A DNA stretch of 64,000 nt from Isoetes taiwanensis (GCA_021234155.1 JAJEKV010000073.1:6048001-6112000), one strand, 5' to 3'. Positions 11,951 through 25,001 are shown, counted from the first letter of the stretch. The notes: a model not told the origin generated them from the sequence alone. Program-made: numbers and translations.

Positions 11951-12570
11951 GACTTTTATGCGAAAATGCCAAGGTCAAACCATTCAGGATGCGATCAACT
12001 CCAACCCTAATGGTAAGCATTGTGTTAAGGGTCCAGCAGGGATTATATAAGAGTTGATCCGACAGAGGTCATTTCAGGGGTTGGGTTACATGCATCTTAG
12101 ATGGGTAATTGGGCATATAGGCATTTATGATAGGATGCATTCATCTACGGCTATAATGGAAATAGTGCCATTCCCTACGCCGAGACAAAATGCAAGCCTT
12201 AGGCATGATAGGATTTCCTTCATTCATATTTCTTTTTTCTTAAGGAGGTGGTCCCTTCAACCACACTATTTAAATCACTTTATAAGTACTGATGTACTGA
12301 AATTCTGCAGGCCAGTGGCCCATATTGACGTACTGCAGAAGATCCTAGGCCTCACTCTGGGCCCCATCTCTTGTTATTTAACTGTTATTTTCTATGTGTG
12401 CTCCTATCTAAGTTTGTGATATGGTATTTCTTGTCTATGGTTAAGGGACTTTGGTCCTACAACAACTTTATGTAATCATGTATTATTTCAGCAAATAAAG
12501 TTATCTTTTATAACTTAAATGTTTTTTTTCCTACTTAAACTAACCCCAATGCTGAGGACAACATTATTCC

Positions 12571-12582
12571 ACGGGGGGAGAA
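12571..12582 (+). other. polypurine tract of the chromovirus
   Basis: ACGGGGGGAGAA lies directly before TGTGAC, the proposed start of the 3' LTR. A G-rich tract followed by TG is the standard plus-strand primer site of plant Ty3/gypsy elements. Confidence 0.75.
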
Positions 12583-14072
12583 TGTGACTTTCCACATATT
12601 TATACGGTATACATATATATACTATGACACATCACCAAGATATAGTTAGACCATTATAGGGAATAACTTGGGCTGCAATGCTAAAATATTAGTGAGTAAA
12701 TAATCTAATTAGGCTAATTAGGTTATTAATTAGTAAAAGTCAGCCAACTAGCCAGTGCCACCTGGCCCAAATCGATTGTCCAGGAGGAAGTTGCTAAGTC
12801 TAGAGGGCAAATTGGGGCTCTACCCCCAGTTCTACCTCAAATTGATTTGGGGAGGGTTGGAGGAAGAGGAACTACCAACTGCTGTGACCACACTTGTCGT
12901 GACAATGGCTCTAGCCAAGAGATCGGTTAGTCCCTAGATAGTCTGTGCTTCAGCTAACACTTCTCTAATTAGATGAAATAGTTAATTTCTCTTTTATGTG
13001 TTACTAAGTTGATGATGGATTTTGATTATGATTGTCTTATCTCTTTTTGTTTCTTCTGTGTGTCTGGGGTTAAGGGAGGGTAGAGACCTAAAAGCTTCCT
13101 AGAAGTAGAGATGTCTCCAGCTAGAACTCTTAAGACCCAGTATTTGCTGCCTGTGCATAAGAGCCCACCTGGATGTGGGTGCTATATCGTGATTCAACAC
13201 CAGATAACGACTACGATGCTAAAATGGGGGTGGGGTCTTGCCTAACGTAGCTACAGCACTCCTATAGTGCGCTAGGCTTATAGTCGGTCCTCGCATTGGG
13301 GGTGGGTATGGGTCCAACACCTCCTGGGTCGCAAGAAACATGCCTATATGGATGTCCTGGGCTCGATGGGTGCGCTGAGGTGGCCCATGGATTTGGGGGG
13401 TTCAAGTCGGGTATGGATGCAGGGGTCACTAAGGAAGCATGCATTCTCTAATACACCCAGGGATCCATCGTGGTCGAAAGGGGACGCCTCCCTGACCTGC
13501 CGCATCGGATCGGGGAGATGTGACCCGGAGTAGTCTCAATAGGGTGACTCCATGAGATTGCATTTCCAGAAGGCTACAATCACGCCATAGCATGTTCAGC
13601 CTATTTACAAAGTATGCACAGGAGGGGCGGATGGAGCGGACTACCCTAGCCGTTGTTTCATGCCAGCCAATGCCATGTTATACCTCTGTCTACTGATATC
13701 TTGAGGCCTTGATTGTCAGTCGACCCTATGGAGTCTGAACCCAGGGTAGAGCCTTATTTATGGTACATTGCCTATGTTATCTTGTGCTTGTATTGCTATT
13801 TAGTTGATGATGATAGATGGCCCACCCTTCGTGATGATATATTATTTTGAGCATGATTGATGTGTGCTAACATGTATGTACGCTTCCGCTATATAGGATT
13901 CCCATAGAGGACGTGGGACGAATGACACCTCCATGTTCCTCGCCCGGACGCTTGGCCATCCCAAGTGGTCCGAGTTAGATGGAGGGCCCTTCCATGGTGA
14001 TGTAGTTGCCACGCGAGGGAAATTCCCATATTTATACGATGGGAGCATCGTATAGATTCTGGGAGCGTCACA
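12583..14072 (+). repeat. proposed 3' LTR of the chromovirus
   Basis: It starts with TGTGAC right after the polypurine tract. The first matching inverted end downstream is GTCACA at 14067-14072, giving a 1,490-bp LTR. No second LTR is present in the window for comparison, so the right boundary is inferred from the terminal inverted hexamer only. The target-site duplication cannot be tested because the 5' end is lost. Confidence 0.55.
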
Positions 14073-16141
14073 CTTCCAATGGTTAAAAGATGGTAGTTGC
14101 AAGTCGTTATGCCTTTCCTATAGAGCAATAATTACCAACAGATATGTCTACTAGTAGATTAATTGTATTTCATTGCAAATTTCACAGTGTGCACGACCAA
14201 AGCTCTTAATTTGAAATTTTTCTTGAAGATTATGAGGCACATTTGTAGGCTATTTTAGAGCTATAACTGCTCATGGCATATATATTTTGACATCCACCAT
14301 TTTAATTCTTCTTCCTAATTGTTCAGAGGTAATTTTAGCATGCATAGAATGTAAAACTTTTATTAGGGTAAGCTGGATATTTGTGGCATGAAGGTAAGGG
14401 AGTTTTTCCAATTGTTTATTTGGAAGGATTCTATTGATCTGTAAGAGATTGCATACCTTTTGGCAGCTTCTAGGCAGTAATGTGCTCCAATGTTTTAGAA
14501 GTTGAATGCAGTAGTTCCGGTTACTTGGATACATTTCGCTCTCTCCTTAGTGTATAAAGTCTGGCCTTCTTCACCTTGGGATAAAAGTAGATAAATTATT
14601 AGCATGTGGTCCTTAGAAGGCCTCCTAATGAGCAAATGCATGTTTACAAATTATATAGGTGTTCTAGCCACCTTCAAGCACTAGGTGAGTGCCATATCTC
14701 TTTTATGTAATGTTCTATTATAATTTATCTTTGTTGTAATGCTACTTGCAGAAGAACTCTCTAATTTAGGACAAACTTACTTGGCAAGTTGTACTAAGTT
14801 TGCATCCTTGTTGCAGATGTGTACTGGATCCTATGTGGCTGAGATTGCAGAATCCTACAAGTGGTTTCAGTTTGTTCTCTTGAGTCCTCGTTTCAGAGAT
14901 TAAATAATTGGATCATGGAAGATAATATCATATACCCTAGATTGTTCTACATGCACCCATACATTGTTCTACATGCACAAGACTGGCCTTAAAGTTACTT
15001 TACCAGGTCCTAGAAGTTCCTTTTCAAAAGCGTATGGAAGTGACATAATCACAATCATAATGTAGTATTAGTTTTAACTAGTAACAGTGCCCGGCGTTGT
15101 CGGGCCTAAGCAATATTTTTTTCGGAAATATGAGCCTTCTAATAATTTAGAGATCAAGGAAAGGTAGCATGATGATTGAAGAATTTTATTTAATGGGGGT
15201 TGAGATCCATATGGATCAATCACAAACGACGGGAGAACATTATGGATACACCTCTCATTGCCATCAACATTGGCATACAAATCTTTGGCTACATGCCTGT
15301 TCTTCAAGTTACACATATGATTAAATGAAACTCAAATTGTAGTATAGTGTGTAACACACACTGAAGATGTGGATAAAAGTCGAATGAAGGATAGTTAGCA
15401 TATTTAGGGTATGGATAGACATGCTTAGGATCCCAAAGCAAAACATTGCATTCTAAATTATGTTGCATAACTAACTTTATGGGGGTAGTGGATGAGTTTT
15501 ATCACTCTAAGGCCCATACCTGGGCTTAAATTTTGGGACACATTAACATGCATTGTCAATATTTAGACTTTCCAAACATAAGGGTTAACATTCTTCTATG
15601 CAACCATATTTAAATAATCTGATCATTATGTGGTTTATGCCTTCAGCTTGAACATACAATAACATACATCCATCGCATGTTTCTAACATGTCAAAATCTC
15701 ATTAAGCTTCAATCCTCTATTTCTAGAGATAATTGTCTTCTGTGGCCATATTTGTTTAGTATGCATGCAAGCTTGAACTATTGCCTCTGGAAAATGGTTT
15801 TATTTTGAGTTTTGAGTTTCTAGTATGCTTTCTAAACCTCCTTATATATGAGATACATAAATCACATGATTTGAATAAGCTTTGTCACAAAGACATTCTT
15901 GGCATGTAAAGTTCAATGCTCTCTCCTCAATAGTCGATATCCCTGTAAAGTCCTTGAAGCCTCAAACCATCAAAATCTCTCCCAATCTCTCATTGCAAAA
16001 TCCTTTCAATTATTTGCAAAAATGAACCATCCATTTATCATATCAGATACCTCACTGTTACTGCCGTAATCTCCATATCCTAATTGTACTGAGTGCATGA
16101 AAGCTATGAACTCGTAGCCAAATATAATAGGCCGAAGCCTA
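14073..16141. other. no gene recognised
   Basis: AT-rich, with short frames only. A small hairpin (GCCCG-GCGTTGT-CGGGC) lies at 15090-15106. No coding or transposon domain was seen. Confidence 0.4.
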
Positions 16142-17452
16142 ATGGACAGAATGAACAGCAATAATGACCACAACAACTTTGTGTTCTATCTAGTTGACCT
16201 TGTTAATCTGGAAACAGACATGAAATTTTTGTTAAACATTGGGAATCATATAGAGCTAATATATACTTCTTCACAACATAAACTCTTCTCTGTATTCAAG
16301 CATCACTTGGCAGTCCTCAACTCCATCGGTCACAACTATAACCATCAAAATTTGAGATATCACTTCAAAATATTATAGCATTTGAAGCTATGGCAGCTCC
16401 AGTATTTTGATTTGACCATGATCTGCCATTGTTTGACTCAGCCATCCACATGTCTTTTTTATTTTGTTAGATATAGTGTAGCTCCAAGGAACAACTTTTA
16501 CCTTATATAACATGCATCACAACACTCTCTTTCTCACTGACTGGGGATTGCAGTATAATATAACCCCATGGAATAACTCTATCTTGTACAACCTGAATCA
16601 AGACACTTCTGTTTTCGCCTACATTTCTTCAACTGTACCTGAATGGCTATGCCCATGTCTGTGAGCATTCCACAAAGCTTTTTTCAATTTGTTGTTAAGG
16701 TCAATGCCTATTTAATTCATGGATTCAAGAGAGTAACATGGGAGCTTGTCATTCCACAAAGCTTTTCTCAGTTTGTTGTTACGGTCAATGTCAATTTAAT
16801 TGATGCATTCAAAAAAGCAACACGTGCTTGTCAGTCTTATAAACGGCTTAAAAGAAAATCTTGTATCGTAATCACAAAAGCGAGTACAATGACTAAAGCA
16901 ATTGGGCCCAAGAAAAGAATTAAGTGCCTGCGCTAGCAATTTGCATATGCTAAAGTGTGATATAGTTTTTGTATTTACCTTTTACATGTTGACAACACTC
17001 ATATAGGAAATAAGCTGTTCTTGAGGAGTTGACAACACGTGTATGGGAAATAAGGTGTTCTTGAGGAGTTGGCAACGCTTTTTGAGCACATAACTAATGT
17101 CATGCATCCATGTCTCGATTGACCATAACAACTTTGTGCTCCATCTAGTTGACCTTGTGAATCTAGAAACAAATAGGAAATATTGGTAAAACATGATAAT
17201 TCCATAGAACTAATATAGATGTTACTGACAATTTTAAAAAAATATCCGTATCCATTATGTATTCTATACTTCTCTTCAAAACATAAATTAAGCTTGTCTC
17301 TCCTCTATATTAAGCTCACTTGTATACTAAGCATCAATTGGCGGCTCCGGTATTGTAACTCTGACCATGATTTAAACCATGATCTGTCATTGTTTGACTC
17401 AGCCATCGACATGTCTTCTTTATTTCAATTTGACGTTGGCAGAATGTCATAA
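16142..17452. repeat. diverged segmental duplication with nested tandem repeats
   Basis: The block at about 16163-16460 (ACAACTTTGTG, CTAGTTGACCTTGT, TGTTTGACTCAGCCATC) is repeated in diverged form at about 17122-17420. Between the two are local tandems: a ~80-bp-spaced pair starting CATTCCACAAAGCTTTT (16668, 16750) and a ~45-bp pair containing GTTCTTGAGGAGTTG (about 16985-17080). No coding function is evident. Confidence 0.7.
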
Positions 17453-18275
17453 CAACTCTACAGAATGTCTAAAATTTCAATGACATAGACAATTTGCAAT
17501 TATCTTAAGAATGAGTCATCTGATGCAACTGCAGTTGTTAGAGCATTTCATAGAAAATATATATTTTGCTCTAACTCAAACTTCTAGAGAGCAATCCATT
17601 TTTGAAACCTTGGGTGAGGTGGAAAGTATAAAAAAACTGTTGTACAGAAAGCACTTGCTTCCAAATGATTGCTGCAGGTCAACCATGCATTCTGCTCCAG
17701 TCAAAGGGTAAGTACCATGTCAACGAAACATCCTATAGCTCCTTGCGACATACCTTTTAGAATGCGAATCGCTTCAAAATATGTAGGCATGGACACAGTA
17801 GCAGGACTGAGAATCAAGAGCAGCTTAACGTGTTCCTCCAATTGGATCTAGTCCACCTGTGCAACATCCAAATGGCTAACTTAAAAGCAATATCAAATGT
17901 GCCTGTCCTTGAATCTAATAGGAGCTCATGAAATCTGAGGCAAACAACAACATGAGTGAAACATTATGAATATGCCACTTTAAGTTCAACCTCCTGTATA
18001 AAGATAAAAAAAGAAAGTAGTAAACATCCTAAGGAAGTATATAAAGAGATGATCATATAATGCTTGCAAAGGTCTATTCACCTGCGAAACCACTAGAAGA
18101 GAGGAGAACGATTTGCATGTCGAAGCTCCAGTCAGCTGAAATTGGAAATAGAAACAAAGTCAGAATGCATCTCTTAGTTTACTCTTAACTCGAAACATGA
18201 TCGCAACCTTCAAAATATATGTGTCACCACATCTCAACCATCTGTTTTCGATTATTGTGCACATATTCCATCTCT
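17453..18275. other. sequence left of the MULE, no gene recognised
   Basis: No ORF of note. Before the MULE inserted this was contiguous with the sequence from 28,549 on, so it is the likely original upstream region of the spliced gene at 29,163-32,573. Confidence 0.5.
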
Positions 18276-18284
18276 TTCAATCAC
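18276..18284. repeat. left 9-bp target-site duplication of the MULE
   Basis: TTCAATCAC, identical to the copy at 28,540-28,548. A 9-bp duplication is characteristic of Mutator-like elements. Confidence 0.9.
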
Positions 18285-18860
18285 GGCTCAGGATACTTTT
18301 ACCCTTGATTCGGTGATCCCGGAGATAAATTTACCGGCCTCCGGGATCCCGGGTCGCTCTCGACGGGGTCCATTGGGGAGACCCCGCTTAAGGTACGGCA
18401 GACGCCACGCCGCCCGGACCATCCCCGGCCGCCCAAACCCCCGTAATCAATGGGCCGTCCGCTTCGAAAATCCCCGCCCGAATCATCCACGCGATCCCCT
18501 CCTCCGGATCCCCGGTCGCCGCTTGTTGTTAACGGTTGGACGATATCCGCCGAGGTGATCCCCTCCTCCCCGGATCCCCGGCACCGACGCTGATCCCCCT
18601 CCTCGATCACCCGGCCCGGTGTGATAACGGCGACGCTATCCGCCGAGGTGATCCCCACCTCCGGATCCTCCTCCGGATCACCCGACCAGGCTGATAACGG
18701 CGACGCTATCCGCCGAGGTGATCCCTCCTCCGATCCCCACCCCGGACGGATCCCTCCTTCGATCACCCCATGTTGTGGAGCCGATAACGGCGGACGCTAT
18801 CCGGGCCGTGGTGATCCCCTCCTCCCGATCCCCCGATATGGTGACGCGGATCCCGTGACT
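18285..18860 (+). repeat. left terminal inverted repeat of the MULE
   Basis: The first ~150 bp match the reverse complement of 28,390-28,539 with few changes. Further in, the match continues as degenerate subrepeats of about 60-80 bp built from GAGGTGATCCCCTCCTCC, GGATCC and CGATATCCGCCGAGG. In MULEs the terminal repeats hold transposase binding sites and promoters. The inner boundary is approximate. Confidence 0.85.
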
Positions 18861-19721
18861 TGAATTCATCGCTAGATGCAAACCGAGTGGAGGTTTGCCC
18901 ATACCGCCCTCCCCGATCACCACGCCATTTGCCCCCGTGGATTCCGAGGCCAAGATATGAGAACGCTTTGACTGTGGAGATAGCGCGGGACTAATCGTGG
19001 TCCAAGTTTGAATTTTGCCACCCATGCACCCGACAAACCAATACAATGAAAACACGTGGACGCTTCGAGACCACCCTCCCGATCACCATCCGAGTGTGGT
19101 TCTTCCCCGCAAGGCGCGTCGATGTCGGTAGTGAGGCATGGAGGAGGAGCGCAATGCGGCCGTGGGGCGCGCAGCCTATGGACGAAGTTAGAGGAGAAGA
19201 GAGAAGAGGTAAGTATTCTTTTTTCATTCATAGCAAACTTCAAGGGCTTTAAACAAGCATTGTCATTTTGTGTTTAATGTTTTTTTTTTCAAATTTTAGG
19301 GCTGAAATACAGCCCAAACACCTCCAAATGGCCTGCTTTGATCATGGCAACTTACATTGGTATCCCTAAGAGCATTTTGTACCGATATTCAAGGGGTGGC
19401 CGATGCTTGTTTGGACTTGCTACATCCATACGCACGGGTCCAAGATTTCGCTCTTGGGGAGCAGAGGAATTGTGAAGCATCCGCCAATTTCTATCTAAGA
19501 AGTTCAAAGGTTCGAGAGAGTGTTAAAAAGACCCTATAAGGATTCCTATATGACGTTGAAGAGGTATTGGTTTGATTCATGTGTTTGTGTTTTAAATCAT
19601 GAGTCCAAGATCCAATAGGACCATCCAATAGGTTATGTGTTTGATTATAATTTTTGCTTTTTTAAGTCATTTGAGGTGCTTGTCATCAAGATTACACCTA
19701 GTAGATCAAAACTAACTTGTA

Positions 19722-21874
19722 ATGCACAATACAGATATTGGTGTTCATATGGACCTCAAGACAAGACAAAGAAACACTCATGTGGTTGAGGAAAGACCAC
19801 GCCCACCGCACACGTTAAGGAAAAGGGTTGAGAGGGGAGAGGGCATACGAGGGGCTGCCAATGCACATTTTCACAATCAGCAACTCTATTTCCTTCCAGA
19901 ATTTTCACATATCACTTATTATGGGTTTGATCACAAGAATATCCAAGGTTTGCCCTGCCATGGTAGGTTTGTTGACCCATCCTCTGGAGTTAAGTTCAAG
20001 CTAGCACCCTGGATCTCATAAGAATTGAGGGAATGGGTAAGACAGAAGCTTGTCCAATGGCACACGCCACGTAGTGTCATGAACATGCATGAAGAGAGGT
20101 GGAGGTTGAGACTTGAAGTGAATGGACAGGAAAGCATGTGTAGGGATGATGTATTGAAAATTCGGGACGTGTACAATATTGAAAAGGGAGTTGTTCGTAA
20201 CACATGGAAGCTACATGAAGATCTTCCCACTAGCATTGACATGTGGGTTCAACAACATCAAGATTCTCTGTTCATGTATGAGCAAGGAGACTTGTTTCAA
20301 TTAGGAGTTATGACTCCAATCCAAAGGGAGTCCATGTTGAAATTTGGCAAGAACAAAGCCATTTGCATGGACTCTACTTTCAAAACAAACGACAAGAGGT
20401 GCGGTTCTTCCTCAACTTTTATTGTGTGTAGATTTGATTATTGTGTATGGTTTAATGGAGGTTCTATCTTTTCACACTTCTCGCCTTTGATGAGTATTCC
20501 AATGGTTTACCATTGGCTTACGTTATTACCAATTCTCAAAAGAGTGGAGCTATAACAAAGTGGATGCAAGCACTAAAGGAGTCCTTATGCCGAGATGATC
20601 CCGATTGGCAACCTTCTTGCATCATTACGATGATGCCCATGCCGAGATAAAGGCCGTGAAAAAGTAACTTGTCAAACTCTAATCCTTGGAAGCAAATCAT
20701 AACCGTATTAACATTGTTTAATCTCATAGGTTTTTCCTAGTGTGCCCGTGCAAATTTGCATATGGCACGGGAGGAGGGCTTGGATCAAGTGGTTGCGTAA
20801 GAACATCAAGAACAAGGTGGCACGTAACGATCTGCTCAAGGAACTTGGTTACATTATGTACAGACGTAAGGTCCTCTAGGGGACAATGTGTACGGTGAAG
20901 AGTATAGGGAGGCAAAAGGAGGGAGGCAACTAGGAAATTGAAGACTTATTGAGGAAGTATCCTCAATACCCCAAGTTAGGCATACATAAGTAAGGAGGGA
21001 CCAAAAACATTTGCCAATGGGTATTGGCTACAAGGATGTACCCTCACTCCAACCAAGAGACTAATGCAGCCATAGAGGCATGGCATTGTGCCTTGAAAAG
21101 GCACGGCATTTCAAAAACGAAAGCACTCCGAGGGGCGGAGGATTGATTGGCTCCTCTACATTCTAACCAACAACGGAGACACACATGGCATACATCGTAT
21201 AACTTCTAATCATCATCTCAGAGCCTATTTTGATTTTGCAAGAATATAATTCTCTTGTCATCTAGGTCCATGAAGGAAGCAGGGTTTGTGGTGAACACAT
21301 CCCGAAGAGATAGTACAAGCAGCCATATTGGGTGCAAGGAAGATTGCCGATGAACAGGTCACATTCACTAACTTCAAGAAGGTGAGGCGTGCAAAGTGAA
21401 CGACTCTAGGGCAAGGACCATACTTTGTGAACGGGGCACACAAGAACTGGGCATGCTTTGGATCGTCCCTCGGGAGCCAAGGGCAACTTATGTAAGCACC
21501 AAGTTAAGGTCATGCAAATGTTGGGCAACTACAGGGATCAAGATCTTTTACAGGTGCTTGGATCTCAATATGGGTCAATTGGTGGGGGCATGGACTACTT
21601 GAGGCCATGTGAGGATCATGGGGCCTTTCATGGGGAGGAAACCACATACGAAGATGTGGTTGAGATTGTAAGCTTGGACGAGTCTCCCTCTCAAAAGGAG
21701 ACAAGGATTAACCTGGATAAGACAAGGAGATCTTTACAAGAAGTCATTGGTAGAGTGATGTCAAGGGCAGAAAAAGATCCAGGCATGCTAATTGCAACTG
21801 ATTCACTCATGAGACAACTCGACACGTTGAAAGAATGGATGATGTTGGCCACACAAACTCTAACAGAACCATAA
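19722..21874 (+). pseudogene. MULE transposase with SWIM zinc finger, decayed
   Basis: Pieces in three frames line up in the right order. An N-terminal region (20,025-20,400) ends in ICMDSTFKTND, the first catalytic Asp block (CMDST..TN). YSNGLPLAYVITNSQ (in frame from about 20,490) and SGAITKWMQALKE follow, then DDPDWQPSCIIT and, after a small deletion, DDAHAEIKAVKK, the second Asp block. Next come ICIWH-like sequence with RRAWIKWLRKNIKNK (from 20,750) and the block NQETNAAIEAWHCALKR (about 21,055-21,105). Last is a SWIM-type finger, ACFDRPSGAKGNLCKHQVKV, best read across two frames, with a degenerate first Cys pair (21,440-21,500). The tail (to 21,874) is open. The enzyme would cut and paste the element; the breaks make it inactive unless some are introns. 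Confidence 0.8.
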
Positions 21875-22206
21875 CATGTATCCCCACTAATGCAGTGGAA
21901 GAGGAGTGTGGTAATAGTTTGGTAAGGCTGAAGCCTCTGATAGAAATTGGGAAGAGGAAAGACAAGGAAACCAAGAAGAGTTGGAAGCAAGTTCAAATGG
22001 AGGGCCTGTTGTGAGAATGGCATCGTGAGTTTGTTGTTGTTACTTAACCTATTGATAAATTACTTAACCTATTGATAAATATTGTCAATGTTATCAATGT
22101 TTAATGTTAGGAGTTAAATGTTAGGATAATTTAGAACCTTGAGTTAAATGTTTAATGTTTAGAGTTTAGACCATAGGATAAAAAACTAATAAAAAAAAAA
22201 ACGTAC

Positions 22207-22491
22207 GTGGGATCCCCTCCTCCGGGATCCCGCGTCCGCCTGCCTGGTGATCCCGTCCTCCGGGATCACACACTAATTAAAACGGGATCCCCTCCTCAGG
22301 GATCCCGCGTCCGCCTGCCTGGTGATCCCGTCCTCCGGGATCACACTGTTATAACGGGTTCCCCTCCTCCGGGATCCCGCGTCCGCCTGGCTGGTGATCC
22401 CGTCCTCCGGATCACACACTAGTTAAAACGGGATCCCCTTCTCCGGATCCCTGGCGTCCCTGCAATGTGATCCCGCCCCTCCGGATCACAA
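22207..22491. repeat. hairpin array A: four ~74-bp units of GATC palindromes
   Basis: Each unit has two imperfect palindromes in a row: GGGATCCC-CTCCTCC-GGGATCC and GTGATCCC-GTCCTCC-GGGATCAC, separated by CGCGTCCGCCTGCC and followed by an A-rich spacer (ACACTAATTAAAAC). Four units are present, the last most diverged. The palindromes resemble subrepeats of the MULE termini. Confidence 0.9.
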
Positions 22492-22966
22492 AGATTGAAT
22501 ATGTTAATATATTATTTATTATATCCCTTAACCATTGAAATATGTCTTGGAATAACCATTGAAATATGTCTTGGAATAGTGGAAACATTGAAGTATTACT
22601 TTTAATAAGCTTTGAAACATTGAACTTAATACAATGGCTTAAAACTGACATTCCAATTCGGAATCACTCAATCTATCTACCTCAAGCACCGGGTTGCATG
22701 GCTTCCGCCTCGACGTCCCCCAGTTGCCATGGCTTCTGCCCGGACGTCCTCATAGTCTCCACATTGCCATGGCTTCCCCTCCGGTAAAAGCCCCTAGGAC
22801 GTCCCTCCTCGCCAAAAGTACATCCGGCACACCGCAGGTAGTCTCCACATCATGTGATCAAAGATATCGCATAGGGTTGGATCAGACCCCTCTAGGACAT
22901 CCCCGATCGAAACCTTCTTTCGCACCTCCGTGCGAAAAGATACATTTCCTCGGCCCCATCGGGCTT

Positions 22967-23365
22967 TTAGGGTGTTGCCTTCCCGCACAACGTCCCATAA
23001 CGCCCTAGCAAATGCTTCAAAGCCTTGCCCTGGATAATACACTTCTTCAATTCCCAAAGCAATGCCCTATGGGTTGGCCTACTACCGGGATCATAGTCAA
23101 GAGGCCTAGGGGTCTCTCTGAATTCCCCATTCTCCACGGTCTCTGCATGAACCATGAGGGGATCATGAAAAGATTAATATGAAAGTAGAACATGAATATG
23201 AAGGAAGACAACAACATGCTTACTTCTAAACGTTTTGATGCCGTTAGGTTGGGCGAGCTCTAGGCCCACATCCTCCTGAATTTCATTCAAGTGGACGAGA
23301 ATATCCTCAAGACTATGGGCATTGATGGCACTGCTCTCAGCAAGCTGTTGTCGGGTCCTCACCAT
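22967..23365 (-). CDS. small spliced ORF inside the MULE, not recognised
   Basis: Exon 1, 23,224-23,365, starts ATG (MVRTRQQLAES), ends with a consensus donor GTAAGC and codes a short helical segment (LEDILVHLNEIQEDVGLEL). Exon 2, 23,142 down to 22,967, follows acceptor TTCATGCAG in phase and contains PRPLDYDPGSRPTHRALL and WELKKCIIQGKALKHLLG before a stop. A second frame stays open past that stop, so a small indel may have shortened the protein. The family is unknown. It lies between the two hairpin arrays, all inside a direct duplication. Confidence 0.4.
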
Positions 23366-23627
23366 CTGTCACTTGGCTTGAACAGTAAGCAACTGAACTG
23401 AGAGACTCTACTGACTCAACTGAAACCAACTAACTTTCTACCAAGAACAAGTAAGGCAAGAATATATATAGACTCATGAGCCAATCGTTGTACTATCCGT
23501 TGTACAACGATTAAGCCATGATTTCAATTTCCAAGGGTAAGACCATAGGATAAAAGGTTTAGAGTTTAGCCGAGTTTAGACCATTGAGCCTTGGACCATA
23601 GTACCAAAAATTAATAAAAATACGTGC

Positions 23628-23923
23628 AGGATCCCCTCCTCCGGGATCCCGCGTCCGCCTGCCTGGTGATCCCGTCCTCCGGGATCACACATTAATTAAA
23701 ACGGGATCCCCTCCTCTGGGATCCCGCGTCCGCCTGTAATGTGATCCCGTCCTCCGGGATCACACACTAACGAAAACAGGATCCCCTCCTCCGGGATCCC
23801 GCATCCGCCTGCTTTGTGATCCCGTCCTCCGGGATCACACACCCCTTAAAAATGGCTCCCGTCCTCCGGGATCCCGCGTCCGCCTGCTTGCTGATCCCGT
23901 CCTCTGGGATCACAGCATTGAAC
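23628..23923. repeat. hairpin array B: four more ~74-bp units
   Basis: Same unit and orientation as array A. Flanking sequence is also shared: TAGAGTTTAGACCATAGGAT-like text before and CATTGAAATATGTCTTGGAA after both arrays. The arrays are therefore parts of a ~0.5-kb direct duplication (about 22,100-22,640 and 23,540-24,110). Confidence 0.9.
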
Positions 23924-24110
23924 ATGTTATTATATTAGTTATCATAGGCCGACCATTGAAATTATGAGTATATTAACCATTGAAATTATGAATATATTAT
24001 TAACCATTGAAATATGTCTTGGAACGGTGGAAATAATAAACTTTGGTGTTGAAACTATGGTGGAAGCTTTGAAACATTAATCTTTGGTGCATTGAGCCAT
24101 TGCACTGTCA

Positions 24111-25001
24111 TAAAACAATAAAATTACACTAACTCAAAAGCCAATTTTTTTTTTTTTTTGAAGAATATAAGAATATATTAAACCACTAGAATGCGATCAA
24201 GTACAATGATAAGTGTGATGCTAAGAAATGAAGTGCCCATCATGATTCACAATCTGTAGGAATGTCGACCAAATTTTGGCCGCTTAAATCTATTTCCCAC
24301 CACCTCCATTTCCTCCACAAACTTGAGACTTGGTAAAAATTGGAAAGTTTAGCCAAAACAACTTATGCCTCAAGATCGGAACCAACCAGTCTAAAGGGTT
24401 TCTACTATGCTCGCTAATATTTAAGTCTTGAATTAGTGCAAAATAGTGAAACGATAGAAGATTTTTTATTTTTTAATAAACGTTTCCCAAATGTAAGAAA
24501 GTACGGTCACAAAATTGAAAAGACCTTAACGATAGAAGCTTTTTACCTCAACTTTGGGCATACTTTTCCAAATCAACCCATCATGATTCACAATCAGCCA
24601 AATTTCCCGCTTAATGCGCCGCATAAATGGAGACTTGCCGCCACAACTTATGCCTCAAGATCGGCCAACCAAAAGGGCTAAGGGAAAAAGACTCCCAACT
24701 ACGTGAGAATCTTCTCCGAAATGGAACGCCGCCGCTTTGCTACATGCCAACTTGAAGACCCAAAGAGGGCTCTCACCAGACCAAAAGAGGCCCCACCTGT
24801 GGACCAAGCTGCCCCTACCTCTGTGCATAGGACAAAATTACATTCAAGTGTTCCAGTGTTGACATTGAAGTCTTGAAGAAGATATTCACATTCAAGAGAA
24901 TTACATTCAAGTGTTCCAGATATTCACATTCAAGAAAATATTCACATTCAAAGTTTTTTGAGATATTCACATTCACAAATTTTTAGATCTTTACCAGAAT
25001 G
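24111..25001. other. non-coding stretch with short repeats inside the MULE
   Basis: Contains a T-run (24,147-24,162), two copies of CATGATTCACAATC (24,241 and 24,582) and at least four copies of ATATTCACATTCA at 24,880-24,980. No coding domain was seen. Confidence 0.6.

Larger units (their letters stand above)
9060..14072 (+). mobile_element. decayed Ty3/gypsy chromovirus, 5' truncated
   Basis: From left to right it shows the end of gag, a zinc knuckle, a fragment of reverse transcriptase, RNase H, integrase, a chromodomain-like end, a polypurine tract and a proposed 3' LTR. The 5' LTR and the start of gag are absent; gag-like sequence begins around 9060 in a frame different from the ORF at 9166. 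At least five stop codons and several frame changes interrupt it, so it cannot be active. The order RT-RNH-INT-chromodomain identifies the chromovirus branch. Confidence 0.85.

Noticed and set aside
15083-15112. Hairpin GCCCGGCGTTGTCGGGC followed by CTAA as a Helitron 3' end
   Set aside because: CTAA follows with no spacing, there is no A-T insertion site context and no partner 5' end; one short hairpin is not enough.
18299-18863. Gly/Pro/Arg-rich frames on both strands of the MULE terminal repeat
   Set aside because: They are translations of GGATCC-type subrepeats; the long frames come from base composition.
22207-23923. Regular ~74-bp repeats with palindromes looked like a CRISPR array
   Set aside because: This is a plant nuclear transposon; the spacers are themselves conserved between units and no cas genes exist.
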